Assembly: GCA_022703115.1 (NCBI GenBank)
Contig: JAKLEK010000097.1
Location: 1 to 5,860, forward strand
Direction: 5' to 3'
DNA: 5,860 nt
Source of the DNA: Elusimicrobiota bacterium
GTDB lineage: Bacteria > Elusimicrobiota > Elusimicrobia > Elusimicrobiales > UBA9959
The notes beneath the pieces were generated by a model, which was not told the origin of the DNA, made no database searches, and saw nothing but the letters and a program-made list of their open reading frames with translations. Below are positions 1 through 5,860 of this stretch, piece after piece (within the stretch, counting starts at the first letter, position 1; every line of letters begins with the position of its first letter). A program made the position numbers and the translations under genes.

Positions 1-791
1 GGGCGCACGACAAGAACGACATGGCCCTGGCTCTGCTGGCCCGCGGGCTTGCGGATGACAGGGCGTGCGGAAGGAAGGCAGGCGGAGAGGAGGACCGGCA
101 GGCCGTCTTCACGCTCAATGCGGCGATGTCGGACCTGGAGCACCGCATGGGCGCGGGCCACCATTCGCAGGCCATCGGAGGCACGCTCAAGGCCCTGCAT
201 CCTTTCATGCCTTACGTGACCGAAGAGATCTTCTCAAGCCTTAAACCGTATCTGGGCTCTGACAAGCCCTTCCTGCTCAAGGAGGGTTATCCGGAGCCGG
301 AACCCCGCGGCGGCGCGGCCGAGACCGACATGCGGAAATTCATGGACATCATCACCCAGATACGCATCGTGCGCGCGCAGCTGGAGATCCCCCCCGCCCG
401 CGGCATAACCGCCGTAGTGACTTCTTCGGACGGGCCGGCCATCTCGCTGCTGAAGAAGCACCCCGGATATATCATGCGCCTGGCCAAGGCCGAAAGACTG
501 GATATAGCGCCCGGGCTGGCGAAGCCGCCGCGCGCGGTGACGGCCCTTTCCGGGGTTTTCAACATTTACATGCCTCTTGAAGGCCTGGTGGACCACGCCA
601 AAGAGCGCGCCCGACTGGAGAAAGAGGCCGAGAAGCTGTCGAAGGACCTCGCCGCCGCGGAAGAGCGGCTGGCGAACGAGAACTTCACCCGCCACGCGCC
701 CAGGGAAGAAGTGGAGAAGATCTCCGCCAGACGCGCGGACGCCGGCGGCAGACTGGCGCGGTTAAGGGAAATAATAAAGGACCTGGGCTGA
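1..791 (+). CDS. valS: Valyl-tRNA synthetase, C-terminal part (5' end outside window)
   Basis: Class Ia aminoacyl-tRNA synthetase, cytosolic, which charges tRNA-Val with valine using ATP. The reading frame is open from the window edge (first full codon at base 3) and gives 262 residues ending in TGA at 789-791; the HIGH and KMSKS catalytic motifs lie upstream, outside the window. Seen here: the anticodon-binding helix motif HPFMPYVTEEIF at visible residues 66-77, the family pattern IRIVRAQLEIPP at about 120-131, the strand NIYMPLEGLVD at about 187-197, and a charged C-terminal coiled coil (about 197-262) containing the ANENFTRHAP segment. That tail is diagnostic of bacterial ValRS against IleRS and LeuRS. 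Oddity: the tryptophan-rich DWYLE-type motif usually found about 40 residues before HPFMP is absent, and residues 15-55 look like a family-atypical insertion. The next gene follows after 26 bases on the same strand, so the two may be co-transcribed. Confidence 0.95.
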   Translation, partial: AHDKNDMALALLARGLADDRACGRKAGGEEDRQAVFTLNAAMSDLEHRMGAGHHSQAIGGTLKALHPFMPYVTEEIFSSLKPYLGSDKPFLLKEGYPEPEPRGGAAETDMRKFMDIITQIRIVRAQLEIPPARGITAVVTSSDGPAISLLKKHPGYIMRLAKAERLDIAPGLAKPPRAVTALSGVFNIYMPLEGLVDHAKERARLEKEAEKLSKDLAAAEERLANENFTRHAPREEVEKISARRADAGGRLARLREIIKDLG

Positions 792-817
792 CCCGGCCGC
801 CTGCGGATAAGGAATAA

Positions 818-1480
818 ATGGGGAACAGACGTCTCAGACTCTTGATACCGTACACCCTCCTCCTCTCGCTTTCCGCCCTGCTCCAGGCGGCGCCCGCCGC
901 CGCCGTCTCAGGGAACGCGCCGGGCCCTTTCGGCTACGAGCCCGCGGCCGCGCCGGCTCCGGCACAGACGAAGACCATAGCCGTGGACTACTCCGACGCG
1001 GAACTGGTGAACGATCCGGTCCAGGGCGTATTCCTGGTCTCCAAGAACCGCTGGAAGAACTGGATCTCCAGATCGGTGTATATAATGCTCCTCTATCTGG
1101 CGCTGATGGTGATATCTTTCTCTCTGCCGAGGACGCAGGAACACAACCTGATAGTCCTTTATATGATATCCGGGCTCAACGCCTGTCTGAGCTTCTGGGT
1201 CTTCTTGTGCGCCTGCCTTATTTTCACGCTTCGCTCGTCCGCCTGGCTGGCGATACTGCCCGCCTCCCTGGCCATGGCGGCCGGCGCCTACTTTTCGCTC
1301 ATTAAGGTAAAGAATTCGGACGTTTCCCTGGAGGAACTGAAAAAGTCTTTCCAGAAGATGAGCGCGCTGGCGCAGGAGGACGACCGGCTGTCGTCCCTGG
1401 AAGGGACCCCCGGTAACTGGCCGGAAGAAGATTTTATCAGGCAGGACCTGCCTGGCGCCGCCGGACGCAGGGCCCCCTGA
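818..1480 (+). CDS. Unrecognised membrane protein with N-terminal signal sequence
   Basis: 220-residue protein that I cannot assign to a family. The ATG at 818 is preceded by AAGGA (809-813), only 4 bases away, and starts a typical signal sequence: NRRLRLL, a hydrophobic core to about residue 23, then an AAPAAA cleavage-like site near residue 29. Next comes a Pro/Ala-rich stretch (about 33-51), then a polar segment to residue 85. Three hydrophobic segments follow: about 86-103, 111-137 and 141-162. The last 58 residues are hydrophilic with Lys/Glu-rich helix character, probably cytoplasmic. Topology is uncertain, because the basic KNRWKNWISR run lies just before the first membrane segment and would face outside if the signal is cleaved. 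The codon pattern matches the neighbours, and no enzymatic motif is visible. It lies 26 bases after valS on the same strand and ends 22 bases before the convergent barrel gene. It is likely a real gene; its function is unknown. Confidence 0.82.
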   Translation: MGNRRLRLLIPYTLLLSLSALLQAAPAAAVSGNAPGPFGYEPAAAPAPAQTKTIAVDYSDAELVNDPVQGVFLVSKNRWKNWISRSVYIMLLYLALMVISFSLPRTQEHNLIVLYMISGLNACLSFWVFLCACLIFTLRSSAWLAILPASLAMAAGAYFSLIKVKNSDVSLEELKKSFQKMSALAQEDDRLSSLEGTPGNWPEEDFIRQDLPGAAGRRAP

Positions 1481-1502
1481 CCGGCGGTCCGGGACGGTTG
1501 TC

Positions 1503-2462
1503 TCAGAACCTGGCCGAGATAGTGTAACGGAACGTGTTCCCCAGGTCCCCGAAAGGGACCCACGCGAAGTCGAAGTATACCCGTGAATAGCGCAGCCCCG
1601 CCCCCGCGGCGATCCCCTTAAGCCCGCCCACGTCCTTGTTGTGTGTGGTATATCCGAGCCTCAGGGCTCCGGACATATCGTGCTTCAGATCGTGCGTATA
1701 TTCCGCACCGCCGGCGACTATCATATCGGTGTCCCGGTACTGGGCCAGGTCACACTCGGCCCTCAGGCCGGGCAGGAAGGAGTACGAAACGCCGAACACC
1801 CCGCCCAGCGGCAGCGGATCGGAGCCGTCCCCGAAATCAAGTTTGGACCCCATGTTCCTGACCGTCAGGCCCAGGTCCAGCGGCCGGTCCGCCAGCGGCC
1901 GATAATGGACTCCGGCGTCGGCCGCGACGGCCCCGGCGGACTCGGTATCTATGCTCTCCCTGACGTATTTCATTGTCGCGCCGATACCCAGACCCTTGTT
2001 GAGCCGGTAAGCGTAACTGAGCGCGTACGCCGACTCTGAAGCGTCGAACAGCCCGGCCGCGAGCAGGGTATCCTCGGTCCTCGCCTCCAGATCGCTGGCC
2101 GAGAGGTTGTAGATGGATACGCCCAGAGCGTGCCTGGAGAAACCGTCCCTCTTGTCCAGCGGCATGGCGAAAGCGAGGAAACTGTAACTCATATCCTGGA
2201 AATAGCTGACGTACTGCGCGGCGAACTCGGATGAGACCATCCGGGTCAGTCCGGCCGGGTTGTAATAGCCCGAATACACGTCGTCGGCGGCGGCCGTATA
2301 GGCCTCCGCCACGGCCCCGGCCTTGGAACCGGCGCCAAGCTTCAGGAACTGCGCGCCGCTGGTGCCGGCGTAAGAAGAAGCCGCGGCCGCCGGCCAGGCA
2401 TATAGCGCCTGCATGGCGGCCGAAGCCGCCGTAAGCAAGGCCAGATTTCTGATGATCTTCAT
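1503..2462 (-). CDS. PorV/PorQ-family outer-membrane beta-barrel protein
   Basis: 319-residue outer-membrane protein. The signal peptide is MKIIRNLALL followed by an Ala-rich core, with cleavage near AWPAAAA (residues 22-28). The mature N-terminus carries the family hallmark: GAQFLKLGAGSKAGAVAEAY (about 36-55) and YYNPAGL (66-72), as in PorV/PorQ and FadL-like relatives. The rest alternates short aromatic and polar strands with turns, as expected of a beta-barrel of roughly a dozen strands. It closes with GNTFRYTISARF, and the terminal Phe fits recognition by the BAM machinery. PorV is known in type IX secretion as the outer-membrane shuttle for cargo with a C-terminal signal domain; whether this homologue does that here is inference from its neighbour. 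The start at 2460-2462 was chosen over an in-frame ATG 11 codons upstream, because a Shine-Dalgarno sits 8 bases away and the signal peptide begins exactly here. It lies 109 bases downstream of the giant secreted-protein gene on the same strand. A PorQ-like or general transport role is possible. Confidence 0.9.
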   Translation of the reverse strand: MKIIRNLALLTAASAAMQALYAWPAAAASSYAGTSGAQFLKLGAGSKAGAVAEAYTAAADDVYSGYYNPAGLTRMVSSEFAAQYVSYFQDMSYSFLAFAMPLDKRDGFSRHALGVSIYNLSASDLEARTEDTLLAAGLFDASESAYALSYAYRLNKGLGIGATMKYVRESIDTESAGAVAADAGVHYRPLADRPLDLGLTVRNMGSKLDFGDGSDPLPLGGVFGVSYSFLPGLRAECDLAQYRDTDMIVAGGAEYTHDLKHDMSGALRLGYTTHNKDVGGLKGIAAGAGLRYSRVYFDFAWVPFGDLGNTFRYTISARF

Positions 2463-2478
2463 AAGATTACCCTCTCCC
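2463..2478 (-). promoter_or_regulatory. Ribosome binding site that fixes the barrel gene start
   Basis: On the - strand the sequence reads GGGAGAGGG (2478-2470) and then TAATCTT before ATG (2462-2460). The GAGG core (2474-2471) sits 8 bases from the start codon, which is good spacing. This supports translation starting at 2462 and not at the upstream in-frame ATG at 2495, whose extra 11 residues would spoil the signal peptide. Confidence 0.75.
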
Positions 2479-2515
2479 GGAATACGGCCAGGCAAAGCCC
2501 GGTCCGACCGTCATG

Positions 2516-2558
2516 GCCGCCCGCGGGAAGCGGCTTATTATATGCCCCGCGGCGCGGC
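2516..2558 (-). other. GC-rich imperfect stem-loop between the secreted-protein and barrel genes
   Basis: On the - strand GCCGC (2558-2554), a bulged G (2553) and CCGCGGG (2552-2546) pair with CCCGCGG (2527-2521) and GCGGC (2520-2516). This makes 12 base pairs with one bulge around an 18-base loop. It begins 13 bases after the TAG stop (2574-2572) of the upstream gene. No U-run follows, so it is not a classic Rho-independent terminator. It could be an mRNA 3'-end or processing structure, a leaky terminator that lowers barrel expression, or chance pairing in GC-rich DNA. Confidence 0.45.
2537..2542 (-). promoter_or_regulatory. Possible -10 box for the PorV-like gene
   Basis: The - strand reads TATAAT, a perfect sigma-70-type -10 hexamer and a rare AT-rich island in this GC-rich spacer. 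Transcription would start near 2530, giving a leader of about 67 bases to the ATG. The hexamer at 16-18-base spacing upstream (around CTCAAGG, 2566-2560) matches TTGACA poorly, and no extended -10 TGn is present. The barrel gene may therefore have its own promoter as well as read-through from upstream. The call rests on one hexamer only. Confidence 0.35.
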
Positions 2559-2571
2559 ACCTTGAGTCCGC

Positions 2572-5500
2572 CTATTGGTACTTAGAGCTCTTCACCACCG
2601 CCATCTTGAAGAAGGCCTTGTCGCTTCCGACCTTGACCTCTCCTATATATATACCCGACGCCACCGGCTCGCCGGAACCGTTCCTGCCGTCCCAGGGCCA
2701 GACCGTGGTCGTCCCGGCCGAATATCCGGTCAGCTCCATCTCCCTGACCAGCTCGCCCGCTATGTTGAATATCTTCAGGTACATTTCTCCGCTGGTGCCT
2801 CTGGGGATGAAGACGCGCACGCAGGTGCCCTGCGTCACGCACGGAGTTGCGGAGGCCGAATAGCCGCCGGCCGCTATGGCGTCGTTAAGGCTGATGGACT
2901 TCCACTTGGTATTATTGAACGGATTCGGGAAGTTATGAGCCTTCAGCTCCGCGCCGGTGTACGCGTACGCGGTGGCGCCCGCGACCGGGGCCTGGGCCAG
3001 CACCACGAAGACCGACAGGTGGTCCACGTTCACCGAGATGGTTCCGTTGTCGGTATCCACGGCCCTGCCGTTATTCTCCAGCACGTACCTGCGGCTGTCC
3101 GGGTTGTAGTAATAGACGTTCAGATCGGAAACCACGCCCGAGGAGATCGCGGTATCGTAGCTGAGCGTTATCCTGGCCGGCTGGCGCAGAGCGTGGCTTA
3201 TGCCCGCTGGCAGCGCGATGTCGTAGAAGGAACTGAACGGATCGACATCGGCGTTGGCTCCGGCTTTCGTCCTGTAATTGCCGACCCTGCCCTCGCGCAG
3301 CGCCTGCATGGCCTGATATATCCCTTCCGGCACCGTACGGCGCATGGACGCCAGGCCGCCGGAACCGCCGCCGGAGGAAAGGGCCGAGACCCCGTTCCCA
3401 TGATTTTCCCGGCTGTCGGCCTTGCTGAGCTCCACGGTGACCGTGGTGCCGACCAGGGCGTAGGTAGAGCCGTCCAGGGCGAACGTGCCGGGCTGGAATT
3501 CCACGGACCCGCGCTCGTCCTGCTCGTCGTCGCCTTCCAGTTCCACGCGCCCGCCGTTCATGTTGTTCACCTTGCCGGCCGCCACTCCCTGCACGCCGGT
3601 GTAGAAGTCGTAGACCCTGTCGATCAGGAAGTTGTTCCCGGTAGCCGGATCTATCTCGCTGGTATAGGCCGTCAGCCGCACGCTGAACGTCCCCTCCGAG
3701 GCGGCCGTACTGTACATGACGGTCAGCTTCTTCCGGTCGGCCGAGAGCTCCCGGTTCGACAGGGAGCCGGTCCCGTCCGGAGCGGCGATCGCGTCGCCGG
3801 AGGAATTCACGGCGCTCGTGGTCAATATGAGGGTCAAGTTGGCGTCGTCGAAGGTCCTGTTCCTCAGCGCCTTGGAACAGACGAACTTAAGCTGCTTGCC
3901 GCCGCTCGCCTGCTTGGCGACCACCATGCAGTCGCCGTGGCTGGGCCTGAAGGTCAGGTTGACCGTTTTGGTCCCGGTCGATTCCTCCTGTCCGAACCTC
4001 ACTGTCCCTTCCGACGGGAAGTTAAGGTCCCCGTCGGAGGACATGAGCGCCAGCGAGTAGTCCACGTCCGGCTTGAAGCCGGATATCGTGTACCTGGTTA
4101 TGGTACGGGAGACGGGGTCGGTGACCACCGTGCCCATCACGAACTCGGTGAAGCCGTCGTTCGCGGCCGACACCAGCGTTATTTCGTCGCTGTTCGGCTC
4201 GGTATAACCGCCCTGTGCGGTCGAGTCGGGTTTCCTGATCTGGCCGGTCACCGTGCCGCCCTTCACCAGCGTCATCGTGCCCACGTTCACCATGCCCGAA
4301 CCGGTCACGGTGAAAGTGACCGAAGGCACGGAATAGCCGAGGCTGACCACTCTCATGGTATAGGAACCGGTGGAGAGCGGGACCGAGAACGCCCCGCCCG
4401 GCTCGGTCACGGCCTCTATGTCGCCTATCGGATTGTTCTTGGGCACCGTGCCGTAGGGCTGTATGAACAGCGCCGCGGCCGGGAACCCCTGCATTTCTCC
4501 GAAAGGATAGGACAGGGCTCCGCTGTCCACCGTCGCGACTATTCCGGACACCCCGCCCAGAACGGCGTCCAGAGTGAAGTCGGCGGTGGTGGAGCGGGTC
4601 AGGTCCACGGCCTTGTAGACGCTTTCCCGATATACCACGGTGCTCATGTCGGCGCTCTGGCTCTGCTCCCACGGCGCGGCCGTGATGTCGAAGTACCGTG
4701 AGACGTGAGTGGATACCCACAGACTGTAGCGCCCTTCCCTGTTGGTCATGGCCTGCACCAGTATCGGGTTCTCTATATACGACGGCTTGGCCACGACCTT
4801 TATGTTGCCCAGCGGCTGACCGGACCGGTCGCGCACGTCGCCGGTCAGGGCCTGGCCCTGCTTCAGGTCGAGCACGCCCAGGTCCCTGGTCTCCCCTGCG
4901 GAAGGCCTCACGCCGGCGACCACGGCCGGGGAATAGTTCTGCGCGCCGGTGCGCATGTAGCCCACGTCCCAGTTCGACTGTTCGCATCTAACGTCGTAAT
5001 ACACGCCGGGCATCACCGGGCCTATGCGCACTGTCCCATCCGCCTCGATGGGCCTCCCGGAAATGCTGGAAGCGGCCACGTAGTAGCCGCCCTGCACCCA
5101 CGGGTTCGCCGTCGCGAAGCAGGCGAAGTTGGGGGCCAGCAGGGAGTAGTTGGACTGCGTGAGCAGCGTGGCGGAATTAAGGTCGCGCAGCTTGAGCGTC
5201 ACCATCGCGCCCTGCTTCAGCGTCACGTTCTGACCGTTCAGGTCGGACTGCATGCCGTTGGGCGAAGTGCCGATGTCCGGGAACCTGAGCGGCGCAGCCA
5301 CGTACTTGGTGAGGCCGTTGGAGTCCCTGGTGTCCCTGACCTCCAGCGTATAGAATTCCCCGCCGGGCAGGCGAGTGAACGAATACGCGGCGGAATTGGC
5401 CAGCGAGTTGGTGGCCGCGTTGCCGAGCGCGACGGAGGTGGAGCGTACCACCTCGTTGCGCCGGTTGCGCAGCGTCAGCCTCAGCGTGCGCGCGTCCTGC

Positions 5501-5860
5501 ACGCTGTTCTCGATGGCTATGGTCCCGCCGACGTTCCAGCCGTCGATAAGGGTGAAGTTCACCGAGCCGGTGCCGACATATACGCCGTCCACGAGGACGC
5601 GCCTGTTGTTAGCGTAGTCCGCGCCCCTTATAGTAACGACCTTCTCCTGCGGAGCCACCAGCATCTCGCAGGTGGTACAGAGCCTCAGCGGCAGGGTCCT
5701 GACCACGTATACCCCGTCCTGAAGGCCGGTGATCGTGTAGGTCCCGGCCTGGGTTATGTAACCAACGCGGGTCTTGGCCGGATCGAACGCGGTGGAGATG
5801 GCCACCCCGAACTCGCTCAGGTCCCTGCGCACCGCCTCGATCGGCAGGTACGTCCTGTCG
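2572..5860 (-). CDS. Giant secreted multidomain protein with FlgD/type A-like C-terminal domain (start outside window)
   Basis: The frame is open from the window edge (first full codon 5859-5857) to TAG at 2574-2572, giving 1,095 visible residues; the N-terminus is missing. Numbered from the edge, the visible domains are as follows. Several carboxypeptidase-regulatory/Cna-B-like beta-sandwich modules lie at about 1-640. Their recurrent endings are GLQDGVYVVRTLP near 45, LPGGEFYTLEV near 164, MPGVYYDVRC near 283 and STGSYTMRVV near 496; the clearest module is at about 330-395 (GDVRDRSGQPLGNIKVVA...NREGRYSL). An SbsA-type Ig-like domain lies at about 650-756 (SADRKKLTV, EIDPATGNNF). A ZU5-like region lies at about 784-955 (VEFQPGTF, YDIALPAGI, VYYYNPDSRRYV, VDHLSVFVVL), with a Ser/Gly-rich insert near 828-836. 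The C-terminal domain at about 970-1090 carries NFPNPFNN, MYLKIFNIAGELVREM, WDGRNGSGEPVASGIY and FFKMAVVK, matching FlgD-like and type IX secretion type A signal domains. No catalytic motif is seen, so a structural, adhesive or surface role is likely. The sole visible candidate start (GTG, 5832) is not believed, because coding continues upstream of it. Confidence 0.92.
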   Translation of the reverse strand, partial: DRTYLPIEAVRRDLSEFGVAISTAFDPAKTRVGYITQAGTYTITGLQDGVYVVRTLPLRLCTTCEMLVAPQEKVVTIRGADYANNRRVLVDGVYVGTGSVNFTLIDGWNVGGTIAIENSVQDARTLRLTLRNRRNEVVRSTSVALGNAATNSLANSAAYSFTRLPGGEFYTLEVRDTRDSNGLTKYVAAPLRFPDIGTSPNGMQSDLNGQNVTLKQGAMVTLKLRDLNSATLLTQSNYSLLAPNFACFATANPWVQGGYYVAASSISGRPIEADGTVRIGPVMPGVYYDVRCEQSNWDVGYMRTGAQNYSPAVVAGVRPSAGETRDLGVLDLKQGQALTGDVRDRSGQPLGNIKVVAKPSYIENPILVQAMTNREGRYSLWVSTHVSRYFDITAAPWEQSQSADMSTVVYRESVYKAVDLTRSTTADFTLDAVLGGVSGIVATVDSGALSYPFGEMQGFPAAALFIQPYGTVPKNNPIGDIEAVTEPGGAFSVPLSTGSYTMRVVSLGYSVPSVTFTVTGSGMVNVGTMTLVKGGTVTGQIRKPDSTAQGGYTEPNSDEITLVSAANDGFTEFVMGTVVTDPVSRTITRYTISGFKPDVDYSLALMSSDGDLNFPSEGTVRFGQEESTGTKTVNLTFRPSHGDCMVVAKQASGGKQLKFVCSKALRNRTFDDANLTLILTTSAVNSSGDAIAAPDGTGSLSNRELSADRKKLTVMYSTAASEGTFSVRLTAYTSEIDPATGNNFLIDRVYDFYTGVQGVAAGKVNNMNGGRVELEGDDEQDERGSVEFQPGTFALDGSTYALVGTTVTVELSKADSRENHGNGVSALSSGGGSGGLASMRRTVPEGIYQAMQALREGRVGNYRTKAGANADVDPFSSFYDIALPAGISHALRQPARITLSYDTAISSGVVSDLNVYYYNPDSRRYVLENNGRAVDTDNGTISVNVDHLSVFVVLAQAPVAGATAYAYTGAELKAHNFPNPFNNTKWKSISLNDAIAAGGYSASATPCVTQGTCVRVFIPRGTSGEMYLKIFNIAGELVREMELTGYSAGTTTVWPWDGRNGSGEPVASGIYIGEVKVGSDKAFFKMAVVKSSKYQ

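Noticed and set aside
1479..1502. Bidirectional terminator between the convergent genes
   Set aside because: Only 4-bp dyads (GACC-GGC-GGTC and CCGG-CGGT-CCGG) are present, with no T-run on either strand, which is too weak to call.
2463..2495. Upstream in-frame ATG as start of the barrel gene (11 extra residues)
   Set aside because: The extra residues precede a complete signal peptide, and the Shine-Dalgarno is correctly spaced only for the ATG at 2462.
2500..2510. Short dyad CGGTC-C-GACCG in the barrel gene leader as an operator
   Set aside because: An 11-base palindrome is expected by chance in GC-rich DNA, and no second copy or regulator gene is seen nearby.
2575..4701. Long open + strand frame (about 700 codons) antisense to the secreted-protein gene
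   Set aside because: It is in codon register with the - strand gene, and its stops would need TTA, CTA or TCA codons there, which GC-rich genes rarely use. Its translation is Arg/His/Gly-rich without family motifs, while the - strand reading has clear domains.
4022..4987. Open - strand frame of about 320 codons overlapping the secreted-protein gene in another frame
   Set aside because: The translation is Arg/Gly-rich and featureless, and it lies wholly inside a gene with recognisable domains. It is a GC-bias shadow.
5830..5832. GTG as the true start of the giant secreted protein
   Set aside because: No ribosome binding site or signal peptide is present there, and the frame stays open with coding-like codons to the window edge, so the gene starts outside.

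Overview
This is a GC-rich, protein-coding window of 5,860 bases. It holds four genes in two convergent pairs, with no RNA gene, mobile element or CRISPR array that I can see. A diderm (Gram-negative type) bacterium is indicated by an outer-membrane beta-barrel of the PorV/PorQ family and a large secreted multidomain protein. That protein ends in a FlgD-like / type IX secretion type A-like C-terminal domain. This pair of families is known from the Bacteroidota/FCB lineages and is also common in Elusimicrobiota. The high GC suggests an Elusimicrobiota-like or other environmental lineage, but the phylum is an inference and not proven by the window.

Left part, + strand (1-1480): the last 262 codons of valyl-tRNA synthetase (valS; start outside the window), then 26 bases, then a 220-residue protein with a signal sequence and about three membrane segments that I do not recognise. 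Spacing and strand suggest co-transcription.

Right part, - strand (1503-5860): the 3' 1,095 codons of a very large secreted or surface protein whose start lies beyond base 5860, a 109-base spacer, and a complete 319-residue PorV/PorQ-like barrel gene. The secreted protein reads as a chain of extracellular beta-sandwich domains: several carboxypeptidase-regulatory/Cna-B-like modules, an SbsA-type Ig-like domain, a ZU5-like region, and the FlgD/type A-like C-terminal domain. The spacer contains a GC-rich imperfect stem-loop with a consensus TATAAT in its loop, and then a Shine-Dalgarno that fixes the barrel gene's start. The two gene pairs converge on a 22-base gap (1481-1502) with no convincing terminator.

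The most interesting point is functional. In type IX secretion, PorV is the outer-membrane shuttle that takes cargo carrying a C-terminal signal domain. Here a PorV-like gene directly follows a gene for a giant protein with such a domain, so the two may be a dedicated cargo/shuttle pair. The other point of note is an atypical stretch in ValRS just before the anticodon-binding helices.
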